Shown: positions 1 to 10,129, counted from the first letter of the stretch. The stretch: 64,000 nt of DNA from SVFI01 sp045588655 (GCA_045588655.1 JAZNEP010000021.1:15307-79306), one strand, 5' to 3'. Notes: generated by a model from the sequence alone, not told the origin. Numbers and translations are program-made.

Positions 1-1650
1 TCCAAGATTGAGGCCGGAAAGTATGAAATCATAGAGGATGAGTATGAAATGGCTTCTACCATCATGGATGTCATTGTGATGATGAATACGAAATTGACCG
101 GAGATGAAGTGGCTTTAAACTATGAGATTGGAGACAATGTTCCAAGCATTCTATGCGGCGATTTACTGAGGGTAAAGCAGATTTTGTTTAACATTATCGG
201 GAATGCGATAAAGTTTACCAAGCAAGGCTTTATTAAGTTAACGGTAGAAGGTGAAACGCTGGAAGAGGAAAAAGTAAAGCTGATATTTAAAGTACAGGAT
301 ACGGGAATTGGTATTAAGCCAAAAGACATGGAAAAGCTGTTCGGGACTTTCACGCAAGTGGATATTAAGCGAAACCGTTCCGTACAGGGAACCGGCCTGG
401 GGCTGGCCATCACTAAAAATTTATGCGAGATGATGGGAGGTTCCATTCAAGTAGAAAGTGAGTATGGACAAGGTTCTACATTCACTATGACCATTGTGCA
501 GAAAATTATCGATGCAAAACCGGTGCAAATGGTGGATCTTGAAAAGGGCATGAGTGATGAAATCAAAAAAGTATTTAAGCCTACGCTGATTCGGAGTGCA
601 ATCGGTAAAAAAGTATTGGTGGTAGATGATAATATAGTGAACTTGACCATTGCACAAAAACTTTTGGAGCCATACCGGTTGAGTGTAGATATTGCGACCG
701 GTGGAAAAGAGGCCTTGCGCAAAGTGAATGAGAATGAATATGAACTCATTTTTATGGATCACATGATGCCGGAGATGGATGGCGTGGAAACGCTTGTTGA
801 AATACGAAAAACAGAGATTGCGTATTGCAAGACGGTTCCGGTTGTTGTTCTTACGGCGAATGCAATTTATGGTGCAAGAGAAGAACTTATGGGTTCCGGA
901 TTCAGCGATTATGTGGCAAAACCAATCGATGTAAAGCAGTTAGAAGAAGTTCTTTATAAATATTTGTGCGATCCTTCAAAGGAAATGGCCATGCAAGAAG
1001 CTGTACCCGAAGATGACCGGATAGATGTGGAGCCGGAAATCGAACATACAGTAGCGATGCAGGAAACGCATTCGGTTGTGGCTATTGAACTGGAAGGATT
1101 TGACACGGAAACTGCGATGACGCATTTGGACAAAGATTCGTATTGCAGTATATTAAAGATTTTTTATACAGATTTACCAATTACACTGGAGCGTGTAGTG
1201 AGAGAAAAAGAAATCGGTGATTGGGAAAAGTTTACCATTGATGTACATGCACTAAAATCATCCGGTGCCAGTGTCGGTGCGATGTCTCTATCTAATCAGG
1301 CCAGACAACTGGAAGCGGCCGGCAAAGAACAAGATGTTGCATACATAGAGGAGCATTTTACCACGTTCACAGAGTGCTGCCGGGAGACGATTCAAGTGTT
1401 GGAAGCTTTTTTCGGTGAAGATCCTAAGACGGAGGTTGCGACAGAGCTGAGTGCGCTTGATTCGCAATGGATACAGGACATACGCGTGGCATGTGAGCAA
1501 ATGGATTCCTCGAAAGCGGAAGAGTTGCTTGAGGAGCTAAGCGGAAAATCCTTTTCAAACGAAGAGAGCGTGCTGATTCAAAAGATTAGAAACCATGTGG
1601 AACAGTTTGATTATGACGAAGTGGTCACATTATTACAGGGAGAAAAATAG
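1..1650 (+). CDS. Hybrid sensor histidine kinase, 3' part (HATPase-REC-Hpt)
   Basis: The reading frame is open from base 1, so the sensor and HisKA parts lie outside the window; the first residues (SKIEAGKYEI) resemble the sequence just after a HisKA helix. Counting from base 1, a HATPase domain covers about 35-170 (N box NIIGNAIKFT, G boxes DTGIGI and GTGLGLAI). A receiver domain follows at about 205-325 with phospho-acceptor Asp253 in MDHMMPEMDG. An Hpt domain at about 370-460 has His416 in DVHALKSSG. The protein should autophosphorylate and relay phosphate His-Asp-His, probably at the membrane. Its stop overlaps the GTG start of the next gene, a REC/HD-GYP/GGDEF protein, which is a plausible relay partner (inference). 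Domain calls are firm; the input signal is unknown. Confidence 0.93.
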   Translation, partial: SKIEAGKYEIIEDEYEMASTIMDVIVMMNTKLTGDEVALNYEIGDNVPSILCGDLLRVKQILFNIIGNAIKFTKQGFIKLTVEGETLEEEKVKLIFKVQDTGIGIKPKDMEKLFGTFTQVDIKRNRSVQGTGLGLAITKNLCEMMGGSIQVESEYGQGSTFTMTIVQKIIDAKPVQMVDLEKGMSDEIKKVFKPTLIRSAIGKKVLVVDDNIVNLTIAQKLLEPYRLSVDIATGGKEALRKVNENEYELIFMDHMMPEMDGVETLVEIRKTEIAYCKTVPVVVLTANAIYGAREELMGSGFSDYVAKPIDVKQLEEVLYKYLCDPSKEMAMQEAVPEDDRIDVEPEIEHTVAMQETHSVVAIELEGFDTETAMTHLDKDSYCSILKIFYTDLPITLERVVREKEIGDWEKFTIDVHALKSSGASVGAMSLSNQARQLEAAGKEQDVAYIEEHFTTFTECCRETIQVLEAFFGEDPKTEVATELSALDSQWIQDIRVACEQMDSSKAEELLEELSGKSFSNEESVLIQKIRNHVEQFDYDEVVTLLQGEK

Positions 1651-3653
1651 TGGAAAATAAGAAACGAATACTGGTAGTAGATGATTCTGCAACAAACTTA
1701 AAAGTCGTAGAAAGTGTCCTGAAAGATCATTACAAATTAACGTTGGTAAAATCAGGAATGCAGGCACTTAAGTATCTGGAGAACAATTCGGTGGATTTGA
1801 TATTACTTGATTTGATGATGCCTGAATTAGATGGATTTGAGACGTATGAAAGAATAATGGAATTACCGCATAACAATGACGTTTCCGTTGTTTTCTTGAC
1901 GGCAGATACGGATGTGCAAAGAGAAATCAAAGGACTTGAAATGGGTGCGGTTGATTTTATACGAAAACCGTTTGTACCTGCGGTTATGTTGAATCGAATT
2001 GATCGTATTTTGCGGCTGGATGAATTAAATAAAAAATTGGAAGAAAAGGTGCTGGAGAAAACCAATCAGATTGAGCAGCTTTCATTTGAGAGTATTGCCA
2101 CGATTGCGAGTATGATTGAAGCCAAAGACAGCTATACACGCGGACACTCTGTGCGGGTTGCGGAATATAGTGCCATGTTAGCAAGGGCACTGGGATGGGC
2201 GGATGAAGAAGTGCAAAATCTCAAGTATATTGCGCTGTTGCACGATATTGGTAAAGTTGCTATTCCGGATCATGTCCTCAATAAACCGGGTAAATTGACA
2301 GAAGCGGAATATAACATTGTCAAGTCACATACGACCATTGGAAGCGAAATTTTAAAAGATATAGAAACCATTATCGATGTGGATGCCGGGGCAAAATATC
2401 ATCATGAGAGATATGACGGAAAGGGATATCCGTGTGGCCTGTCAGGTGACCAAATTCCACCGATTGCCCGTATTATTGCGATAGCGGATGCATTTGACGC
2501 AATGAGCAGCAAGAGGATATATCGAGACAGTATGCCACCAAACGTAGTGCGCAGAGAGCTTATAGATGGACGAGGAACGCAGTTTGCGCCTGAGTATTTG
2601 GATGAATTTGTAAAGCTGTATGATGCTGGGAAATTGGTTATAGAAAAGACAGAAATAGTGAATACAAAGACATTGACGGGAGAAAGTTCCCAACTGATTA
2701 ACCAGATTATGAGGAGCATTGAAGAAGAGGCGCAGAAAACAGAGGCGCCGGATTATCTGACCGGTCTACTTAATCGCAGAAGTGCGGAAGACAGAATCGT
2801 GCATGTGATGAAAGAGGCTCCGGGATGTTTGGCTTTTGTCGATTTGGATAATCTCAAGCGTACGAACGATACGATGGGACATCTGGCAGGAGATTATGCC
2901 CTGATGACAGTAGGTGAAGTTCTCTCGTTGTTTCAGCAGAATGCAATTATTGCGCGTCTGGGTGGAGATGAATTTTTATATTATATGTCCGGTGTTGACA
3001 AAAAAGAGGCATCGGAAAGAATTGAAGCGATACAGAAGGCATTTATGGAGCGCAAAGAAAAAAACATATATCTTTCTGCTTCATCTCTTTCCGTAGGATT
3101 ATGTATGACAGAACCGGGAGATTTGTTTGCGGATATTTTAAAACATGCAGACAAAGCGCTTTATCAGGTGAAACGAAGCGGAAAGTGCGGATATCGTTTC
3201 TATATGACAGAGGCGCAGGATGTAAAACATAAAACTTCAGTGGATTTGGAGCGGCTGGTGATGAATTTGAAACAGCAGGAGTCCAAGAGTGGAGCCTTAA
3301 AAGTGGAGTATCGTGAATTTGCTAAAATCTATGATTTTGTGTTGCAGTTAAAGAAACGATATGAGTACAAAATGCAGATGATTATGCTGACGCTTAATTC
3401 AAAGGAAAAGGAGACGCTCAGTATCGACGAAAAAGAATATGCAATGACCTGTATGGAGAAGACGATTCAGTCTGTACTTCGCACGGTAGATGTAAGCACG
3501 AGGTTTGGAGGAGAACAGTTCCTTGTCATTCTTATGAATGTAAAGCAAGAGGAGACTGAGCAAATTGTGAAGCGTATTTTTGAACAATTTTTCAAGTCCT
3601 ATAATCGGAAACTGATTGAGGTCGACTACGACATAGCCAATCTTGAAGAATAA
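1650..3653 (+). CDS. Response regulator with HD-GYP and GGDEF domains (c-di-GMP turnover)
   Basis: 667 residues. The GTG start overlaps the previous stop (TAGTG), so translation is probably coupled. Residues 1-125 are a receiver with Asp54 (LLDLMMPELDG). An HD-GYP phosphodiesterase domain spans about 145-340, with HDIGK at 198 and the GYP signature at 259-261 in RYDGKGYP. A GGDEF domain follows (GGDEF at 438-442), so the protein carries domains for both making and breaking c-di-GMP. A C-terminal segment (about 540-667) contains a second, degenerate GGDEF-like motif, GGEQF at 620-624, without the usual acidic metal-binding strand, and it ends early; it may be regulatory. Phosphorylation by the upstream hybrid kinase is an inference from adjacency. 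Confidence 0.92.
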   Translation: MENKKRILVVDDSATNLKVVESVLKDHYKLTLVKSGMQALKYLENNSVDLILLDLMMPELDGFETYERIMELPHNNDVSVVFLTADTDVQREIKGLEMGAVDFIRKPFVPAVMLNRIDRILRLDELNKKLEEKVLEKTNQIEQLSFESIATIASMIEAKDSYTRGHSVRVAEYSAMLARALGWADEEVQNLKYIALLHDIGKVAIPDHVLNKPGKLTEAEYNIVKSHTTIGSEILKDIETIIDVDAGAKYHHERYDGKGYPCGLSGDQIPPIARIIAIADAFDAMSSKRIYRDSMPPNVVRRELIDGRGTQFAPEYLDEFVKLYDAGKLVIEKTEIVNTKTLTGESSQLINQIMRSIEEEAQKTEAPDYLTGLLNRRSAEDRIVHVMKEAPGCLAFVDLDNLKRTNDTMGHLAGDYALMTVGEVLSLFQQNAIIARLGGDEFLYYMSGVDKKEASERIEAIQKAFMERKEKNIYLSASSLSVGLCMTEPGDLFADILKHADKALYQVKRSGKCGYRFYMTEAQDVKHKTSVDLERLVMNLKQQESKSGALKVEYREFAKIYDFVLQLKKRYEYKMQMIMLTLNSKEKETLSIDEKEYAMTCMEKTIQSVLRTVDVSTRFGGEQFLVILMNVKQEETEQIVKRIFEQFFKSYNRKLIEVDYDIANLEE

Positions 3654-3671
3654 CAGCACGGGGGAAAAACT

Positions 3672-5375
3672 ATGGCAAATTCGCAGAAGCGATTATTAAA
3701 TAAAAAAGTATTAAAAACAATTTGGCTTGTTTATGCGCTTTGCAGTATGGCCTTTGTTTTATACTTGTTGAATCATTTAATGGGCAGTGGGATAGATAAT
3801 GCAGCTGAAAAAATCACGTTAAATCAAAATTGGGATATTGTCATAAATGATGATGTCTATGAAAATGTGAGTTTGGATTCTCTGCGATTTAAGACGGTTG
3901 GTAAGGAAGATCGTATTGTGATGGAAACCATGCTTCCGGCGAATTTTGGGGATATAAAAGAGCCGGCCCTTTGTATTCCGATATGTCAATCCGTAATCAG
4001 TGTATATGTAGGAGAGGAACTGATCTATGAATATGGGTATGACCGTGAAAGAGAGAACAAAACGGTAGGAAAAGGACTTCAGCTGATTGATTTTCAAAAG
4101 GAATATCAGGGAGAAAAACTAAAAATAGAGATGCGAGTAACGGAAAATAATGCATTTTCCAAGTTTGAATCCTTGTGGTTATGTGATTGGAGAGATTCCT
4201 ATCGTTTGATAATTGAAGAAAATCGTCTCTCACTTTTTGCCGGTGTGTTTTTGGTCATGTTTGGTATTGTTGTCACCATTTTATTAATTTTTGCAGTGAC
4301 GTCCGAACCAAGATATATTGACTTGCTCTTGATTTCTATTTTTTCCATTTGTATGGGAGTTTGGACGTTGGCGGAAGGAAATATTATGGGATTGTTTTCT
4401 ATACCGCCATATACTGTTTCGCTGATTGGAAATATGCCATTGCTTTTAGCACCGCTTCCGATTCTTGGTTATATGTATAGCTACATAAAACCATTAAATA
4501 GTAGGATATTTAAGCTAGTTTATAGATGTTTGTTTTTGGTTCAGTTTTTATTTTCAATCGGAGCCATTGTAGTACATTCTTTGGATATCGTACATAGCAC
4601 GGAGTTGCTTGTTTATCTGTATTATTTCTTCCTGTTACATATGTTATTCTTTTTGTATGTACGGTACAAGAATATACAAAAAACGAAAAAAGGAAGGATG
4701 CCGTATCATTTTGGAAGTGTAATTGTTGTTGGGTGCATGATGTATGATGTGGTTGCCTTTTTGTGTAATCGCTACAGGTGCTATAAGTTTTTGGAGCTGA
4801 AGGGAGTATCTTCTCTGGGAGTCATTGCTGCTATTGCGATTCTGCTAGTGGATTTATTCCAGGATGTGACAATGAAAAAGATGGAGGAGCAGGAAAAAGA
4901 ACTTTTAATAAAGCGCGCATATACAGATGATTTAACGCAGTTACATAATCGAAGATTTTGTTCAGAGTATATGGAGAAACTTCAAGAAGAGAGTGGTAAA
5001 TATGCGATTCTTTCTCTGGATATTAATAATTTAAAGCAGACCAACGATGCATATGGACATGCGAGCGGAGATGTACTGATCAAAAGTGCTGCAAAAGTCA
5101 TATCGGATGTATTTGATAAGGCAGGAGTTGTAGGCAGAATGGGAGGCGATGAGTTTATTGTGATTCTCCCGACAAGTGAACGAGGAAAAGTAGATGGGTT
5201 GCTGTCTTCATTGAAAAAGAACATTGAAAATGTGAATTTAAATCTACAGGATTTAAATTTGTCCATAGCATATGGATATGCAACGTGTGATGAGATTGAG
5301 AAAAACAGTGTTGAAAGAGTATATCATCTGGCAGATAATCGAATGTATCAACATAAGAAAAGCATGAAGAAATGA
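3672..5375 (+). CDS. 7TM-type membrane diguanylate cyclase (GGDEF)
   Basis: 567 residues. An N-terminal membrane segment (about 16-36) is followed by an extracytoplasmic beta-rich region (about 40-180) and a block of about seven hydrophobic helices (185-400). This layout fits 7TMR-DISM receptors, whose outer domain usually binds a small ligand. The C-terminal GGDEF domain (415-560) has an intact GGDEF motif at 491-495 and the upstream LDINNLKQTND segment, so it should synthesise c-di-GMP at the inner membrane face. The start follows a GGGGG-containing Shine-Dalgarno sequence, 18 nt after the preceding gene, consistent with one operon. The ligand is unknown. Confidence 0.9.
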   Translation: MANSQKRLLNKKVLKTIWLVYALCSMAFVLYLLNHLMGSGIDNAAEKITLNQNWDIVINDDVYENVSLDSLRFKTVGKEDRIVMETMLPANFGDIKEPALCIPICQSVISVYVGEELIYEYGYDRERENKTVGKGLQLIDFQKEYQGEKLKIEMRVTENNAFSKFESLWLCDWRDSYRLIIEENRLSLFAGVFLVMFGIVVTILLIFAVTSEPRYIDLLLISIFSICMGVWTLAEGNIMGLFSIPPYTVSLIGNMPLLLAPLPILGYMYSYIKPLNSRIFKLVYRCLFLVQFLFSIGAIVVHSLDIVHSTELLVYLYYFFLLHMLFFLYVRYKNIQKTKKGRMPYHFGSVIVVGCMMYDVVAFLCNRYRCYKFLELKGVSSLGVIAAIAILLVDLFQDVTMKKMEEQEKELLIKRAYTDDLTQLHNRRFCSEYMEKLQEESGKYAILSLDINNLKQTNDAYGHASGDVLIKSAAKVISDVFDKAGVVGRMGGDEFIVILPTSERGKVDGLLSSLKKNIENVNLNLQDLNLSIAYGYATCDEIEKNSVERVYHLADNRMYQHKKSMKK

Positions 5376-5417
5376 GTGTATAAGGCGTGAAGCTGTAACA
5401 AGAAAAAGGAGACAGAA

Positions 5418-7298
5418 ATGGAAAAAAGAGCAGTGAGGGACGATGATATTTCCTTTTATATCAGAGACAGAGAGTTTATAGCCAATACTTATGTATTAAG
5501 ATGTTTTTCAGTGACCATGCTAATTTATACCATCACTTTTTTATTGGATCTTGTAGGGATTTTTGTAGTAGACATACAAATAATGGAATGGGGATATTTC
5601 CCTACTGTGGTAATTTATTTGGCGGTATATATCGCTTCAAAAAAGATTTCTTTATCCAGTGAGAAAGCGAAATATTTTATATTGTTTAGTGTGGTACTGG
5701 TATTCACAATCATGGGAGTGGCAGTAACTTATCATACGGTTTTAGTGTCTGTGTTGCCATTTTTATATGCTACTCTATATTCTTCAAAACGTGTGATGCG
5801 ATATGTCTATGTTTTGACCGTGATGAGTACGATAGCCATTGTGTACGGTGGTTTCTATTTTGGGCTATGTGATGCCAATATGGTATTGTTGACCCGTGGT
5901 AGGATGGCGGAATATATTTCCAATGGAGTCTTTACGCTGACAGAGGTGAACAGTAATCCGGCGGTGTCACTTATGCTGTTTTTTGTTCTACCGCGCTGTT
6001 TGATTTTTATCGCGGTTCAATTGGTGTGTAGCAGCATATTTTCAATTGTTAGTGGAAGTATTGAGAAGGCGAAATTGACGGATGAGTTAGAGAAGGCTAA
6101 GGAAGCGGCAGAAAGTGCAAACATAGCAAAGTCGCAATTTTTGGCAAGAATGTCGCATGAAATCAGAACGCCAATTAATGGTGTGCTTGGTTTAAATGAG
6201 ATGATTCTTCGTGAAAGCTCAGAATTAGAGATAAAGAAATATGCGCACGATATCAAAACGTCGGCCCACACACTTTTAAATATCATAAATGAGATATTGG
6301 ATTCTTCCAAAATTGAGTCCGGTAAAATGGAAATTGTAAATGGGGAGTATCAAATGAGTCATATGCTCCATGACTTGTACAATATGATAAATATACGTGC
6401 AAAGGATAAGCAACTCGATTTGATATTCGATATAGATACACAGATACCTGATGTATACTATGGGGATGATAAACGTATTGAGCAGGTATTGATAAATCTG
6501 CTTACCAATGCAGTAAAATATACCGAAAAGGGCACGGTGACGCTCAGCGTCAGTGGAGAAGTGGATGATGGATATGCTATTTTGCATTATTCCGTAAAAG
6601 ATACCGGGATTGGTATAAAACCGGAGGATATAGAGCGGATTTACGATATATTTGAGAGGGTAGATGAAGAAAGAAACAGATATATTGAAGGAACCGGTCT
6701 GGGGATGAATATTGTACAGCAGCTTTTGTGGCTCATGGGAAGTGAGCTGAGCGTTCACAGTATTTATGGAGAGGGAAGTGAGTTTTCCTTTGATTTGGTA
6801 CAGAGAGTGATAAGTGATGAAACGCTAGGAGAATTGAAAGAACGTATTTTGCCGGAGGCAGAGGGAGGTAGGTATACAGCTCCAAGAGCGAGAGTACTGG
6901 TGGTAGATGACAATCCAATGAATATTAAGGTGTTCAAAGGGTTAGTGAAAAAAACCGGCATGCAGGTATCCGGTGTGTTAAGTGGATTAGAATGTCTGCG
7001 TATACTTGAGCAGGAAAAATTCGATTTGATTTTTTTAGATCACATGATGCCGGATATGGATGGAATTGAAACACTTCATGTGATGCGGGAGAAAGAATTG
7101 GACAGAGATGTTCCAGTGATTATGTTTACGGCAAATGCATTTGTCGAAGATGAAAAGATGTATTTAGGTGAGGGATTTACAGATTTTATTACAAAGCCTG
7201 TAATTCCGGAAAGATTAGATGAAATGCTGCTACGCTATTTGCCACCGGATTTGGTGAATAAAAATATGAGTGTGGATACAGAAGGAGACGGAGTATGA
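5418..7298 (+). CDS. Membrane-bound hybrid sensor histidine kinase
   Basis: 626 residues. About six hydrophobic segments occupy residues 25-210, with no obvious large extracellular loop. A short coiled coil leads into HisKA with phospho-acceptor His247 in MSHEIRTPINGV. HATPase follows (NLLTNAVKYT, DTGIGI, GTGLGMNI). A C-terminal receiver has Asp541 in FLDHMMPDMDG. There is no Hpt domain, unlike the kinase at the window start, so phosphate may pass to an Hpt elsewhere; the first gene's Hpt is a candidate (inference). The stop overlaps the next gene's ATG by four bases (ATGA). The RBS is aaaaggag, 8 nt before the ATG. Confidence 0.92.
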   Translation: MEKRAVRDDDISFYIRDREFIANTYVLRCFSVTMLIYTITFLLDLVGIFVVDIQIMEWGYFPTVVIYLAVYIASKKISLSSEKAKYFILFSVVLVFTIMGVAVTYHTVLVSVLPFLYATLYSSKRVMRYVYVLTVMSTIAIVYGGFYFGLCDANMVLLTRGRMAEYISNGVFTLTEVNSNPAVSLMLFFVLPRCLIFIAVQLVCSSIFSIVSGSIEKAKLTDELEKAKEAAESANIAKSQFLARMSHEIRTPINGVLGLNEMILRESSELEIKKYAHDIKTSAHTLLNIINEILDSSKIESGKMEIVNGEYQMSHMLHDLYNMINIRAKDKQLDLIFDIDTQIPDVYYGDDKRIEQVLINLLTNAVKYTEKGTVTLSVSGEVDDGYAILHYSVKDTGIGIKPEDIERIYDIFERVDEERNRYIEGTGLGMNIVQQLLWLMGSELSVHSIYGEGSEFSFDLVQRVISDETLGELKERILPEAEGGRYTAPRARVLVVDDNPMNIKVFKGLVKKTGMQVSGVLSGLECLRILEQEKFDLIFLDHMMPDMDGIETLHVMREKELDRDVPVIMFTANAFVEDEKMYLGEGFTDFITKPVIPERLDEMLLRYLPPDLVNKNMSVDTEGDGV

Positions 7299-8416
7299 AT
7301 TTTACAGGAATGACAGAGTATTTGGATTCCCTTTTAGAACGAGGGATTCCTTCTTTTGATTGCATTGTGTTTGAAGATCATAAGCAGGTCTATCGGCATA
7401 AAAATGGAACAACAGACGAAAAATATAGCAAAGAGATACAGGGCGATGAGTTGTATTTAATGTTTTCTATGACAAAAGTGCAGACGATGACAGCATTAAT
7501 GCAGTTGGTTGAAAAAGGGAAGATATCGTTGGAGGATGAGGTTGGAAAATATCTGCCGGCGTATCACAACCTTATGGTAGAAAAGGACGGTAAGGCGGAG
7601 CCTTTGATGACACCAATGAAAATCAAGCATTTGGTGTCGATGCAATCAGGACTGGATTATGATTTGGAGCGACCGGGAATTTGTCGCGTATTAAAAGAAA
7701 AAGGTCAGGCAGCTACAACGAGAGAGTTGGTAGATGCTTTTGTGGAAACACCGTTAAAATTTGTTCCGGGAGAGCGTTTTTTTTATAGCCTGAGTCATGA
7801 TGTGGTAGCAGCGGTGATAGAAGTGGTGTCGGGTATGAGCTTTGGCGAGTATCTGAAGAAAAATATATGGGAGCCGCTGCATATGGAACGCACGTTTTTT
7901 GCAAAACCGATGAATGAGGTAGAAAAGCTTGCGACGCAGTTTTTGTGTGATGATCAAGGAAAAATTGCGCCAATGGAACCTTCATGTATTTATCAGCTTT
8001 CAGAGAGTTATCAGAGTGGTGGAGCCGGACTGATCAGCTCTGCAGAAGACTACGCCCGATTTGCGGATACACTGGCTTGTGGTGGAGTCAGCAAAGATGG
8101 GGTACGAATCATAGATGCGCAGTCGATAGAACGAATGAAAGAGAATCTGTTGTGTGAGGCCGGTATCGAAGATATTGCCCGGGATATGGGGCGTAAGGGA
8201 TACGGATATGGATGCGGTGTGCAGGTACTTATGCATCCGGAAATGATACAGGCAAAGGCACCGGCCGGAGTATTTGGCTGGGACGGAGCAGCAGGAAGTT
8301 GCATTATTATGGATACGAAAACCAAGGTATCCTTGGTCTACATACAGCATGTGCGTAATTGCGGTATGGCTTATGATGAGATACACCATAGGCTGAGAGA
8401 TTTTATGTATGAATAA
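7295..8416 (+). CDS. Serine hydrolase, beta-lactamase class C-like
   Basis: 373 residues with the fold signatures of the beta-lactamase/esterase/D-Ala-D-Ala peptidase superfamily. The catalytic SxxK is S58-M-T-K61. The second motif is Y164-S-L where class C enzymes have Y-S-N. The C-terminal GWDGAAGS (about 326-333) stands in place of the KTG/HxG region. No signal peptide is visible, which argues against a periplasmic-type beta-lactamase or PBP and favours an intracellular esterase or amidase. The start overlaps the upstream kinase stop, so the genes are coupled. The substrate cannot be deduced. Confidence 0.85.
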   Translation: MNFTGMTEYLDSLLERGIPSFDCIVFEDHKQVYRHKNGTTDEKYSKEIQGDELYLMFSMTKVQTMTALMQLVEKGKISLEDEVGKYLPAYHNLMVEKDGKAEPLMTPMKIKHLVSMQSGLDYDLERPGICRVLKEKGQAATTRELVDAFVETPLKFVPGERFFYSLSHDVVAAVIEVVSGMSFGEYLKKNIWEPLHMERTFFAKPMNEVEKLATQFLCDDQGKIAPMEPSCIYQLSESYQSGGAGLISSAEDYARFADTLACGGVSKDGVRIIDAQSIERMKENLLCEAGIEDIARDMGRKGYGYGCGVQVLMHPEMIQAKAPAGVFGWDGAAGSCIIMDTKTKVSLVYIQHVRNCGMAYDEIHHRLRDFMYE

Positions 8417-8442
8417 TTTGGGTGTAAAAAGGGAGAAGCAAA

Positions 8443-10095
8443 GTGAAAAAGGAACCGGTAATTGTTAAGATGGAAGATGGAAGTCAGATATGGCAAAATC
8501 GATTTGATCGATTTGAGGCGAAAGTATATCTTCCAAAATGTGAACTTCTTACGGAGGTAATTAATTATGGATTTATGACTCCATATTTGTTGATATTTGA
8601 GGAAAAAAAACATACGTTTGCAGAGGCAAAGCGTTTTGCCGATGAAAGTGGCTTGTCAGCGATTGCTGCTGGATATGGTGGAAGTGTGGTATTTATTTTC
8701 CCGACCAATGATGGTGGATGGGAAAATGCACCGGAGGATTTGTTTTCGGCGGTCATAGAAGAGACAAGAATCAGTCAGTACTATAAAGATGGAATAGCCC
8801 AAATGCGCAATCGTTTTACCGGAGAATGGGGAGAGGTATATATTCGAGGTGCAGTGCATCGTAGCTATTTGTATGGATTTGGGACTTCGGCAGATTATAT
8901 TGCAAAAAATTGCCTTAAGACAATCGAAGGAGAAGGACTGTATGGTCACGGAGATATCACACCGGTGGTGTGTATATTACAAAATCTAAGTGTGTCGCCG
9001 AATCCGCAAAGAAGAGATATTCCGGTGATTTCTATAGGAAATAGCAAAGAGATGAATGAAGTGTTGCAGGCAAATTTGGACGATGTTCTCATAAAAGATG
9101 TAGCAGAGTATGAAGATGATTTCAAAACATTTATAAAAAAATATTGTCGTATGGTCGGAACGTTGGAGATAGAGACGGATCCAAGGGAGATAGGGATGAT
9201 AGTGGAGCCGGATTATTGTGTGGTTCCGGTATCACCGGATAATTGTGGTGATGATAAAGACAGAAAAGAGCATAACATTGGTTTTGTGGCGTACTACAAC
9301 CGTGGAAGAATGGAAAAAGAAGAGAAAGTGCCGCTTGTCATGTGCTTCCATGGTGGTGGAGATTCGGCAATGTGTATGGTCGCATTGTCCGAATGGTTTC
9401 AGGTGGCTGCAAAAGGTGATTTTTTGTTAGTTAGTGTAGAAAATCATATGAATAGCACCGCTACTGAGGCGATGGCAGTAATTGAGTATTTAAAAGAAAA
9501 GTACCCGGTTGATACAGAGCGAATTTATTCGACCGGTTTTTCTATGGGCGGTTGTAAAACTTGGGATATATTTCAAGAATATCCGCAAGTGTTTGCGGCG
9601 GTAGCACCGATGGATGCGACATTTGAGGTAGGGCAAAATGTTTATGGGAAACCGGTGGAGGTGATAAACCAAAATGTGATTCTACCTGTATTTTATGTAG
9701 GAGGAGAAGAAACGCCGCTTCCGGAATTACCATTCCAGGAAGCACGGTGTATGAATCGTATGGCCTATGTGCTGAAAGTAAATAAAGCCCAAAATCCATA
9801 TGCGGTAACATACGAGGAAAAAGAACATTGGACCAATCCGATTTGGGGAGTCGATGGAGATGTCATTTGTAAATCGGAAGATAAGAAAACAGGAAGTGTG
9901 CTTACCATGCATCTGTTTGAAAGTGAAAATGGATGTTGTTATAGCATTTTTGCAAGTGCCAGCAAACAGAAACATGAGATGCGACATTTAAACGGTGAAA
10001 ATGCATGGAAATTCCTCCGTCAATTTCGTCGTCTGCCAAATGGTGAGATATCAGGTGGAAAGATGGATGAAGTGGTCCGTCTGTATGAGAGATAA
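8443..10095 (+). CDS. Alpha/beta-hydrolase esterase (PHB depolymerase/Esterase-D-like)
   Basis: 550 residues, GTG start with RBS aaagggag. The C-terminal half (about 290-545) is an alpha/beta-hydrolase: the oxyanion-region CFHGGGDS and the nucleophile elbow GFSMGG with Ser367. The N-terminal 290 residues look like an extra beta-rich domain that I do not recognise. No signal peptide is seen, so the protein is probably cytoplasmic. The motif set resembles feruloyl esterase or PHB depolymerase families, and the neighbouring serine hydrolase suggests a shared ester substrate (inference). It lies 26 nt after that gene and 34 nt before the secreted protein gene. Confidence 0.82.
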   Translation: MKKEPVIVKMEDGSQIWQNRFDRFEAKVYLPKCELLTEVINYGFMTPYLLIFEEKKHTFAEAKRFADESGLSAIAAGYGGSVVFIFPTNDGGWENAPEDLFSAVIEETRISQYYKDGIAQMRNRFTGEWGEVYIRGAVHRSYLYGFGTSADYIAKNCLKTIEGEGLYGHGDITPVVCILQNLSVSPNPQRRDIPVISIGNSKEMNEVLQANLDDVLIKDVAEYEDDFKTFIKKYCRMVGTLEIETDPREIGMIVEPDYCVVPVSPDNCGDDKDRKEHNIGFVAYYNRGRMEKEEKVPLVMCFHGGGDSAMCMVALSEWFQVAAKGDFLLVSVENHMNSTATEAMAVIEYLKEKYPVDTERIYSTGFSMGGCKTWDIFQEYPQVFAAVAPMDATFEVGQNVYGKPVEVINQNVILPVFYVGGEETPLPELPFQEARCMNRMAYVLKVNKAQNPYAVTYEEKEHWTNPIWGVDGDVICKSEDKKTGSVLTMHLFESENGCCYSIFASASKQKHEMRHLNGENAWKFLRQFRRLPNGEISGGKMDEVVRLYER

Positions 10096-10129
10096 AACAT
10101 AATTCATGTAAATGGAGAGGAGAAACGAT

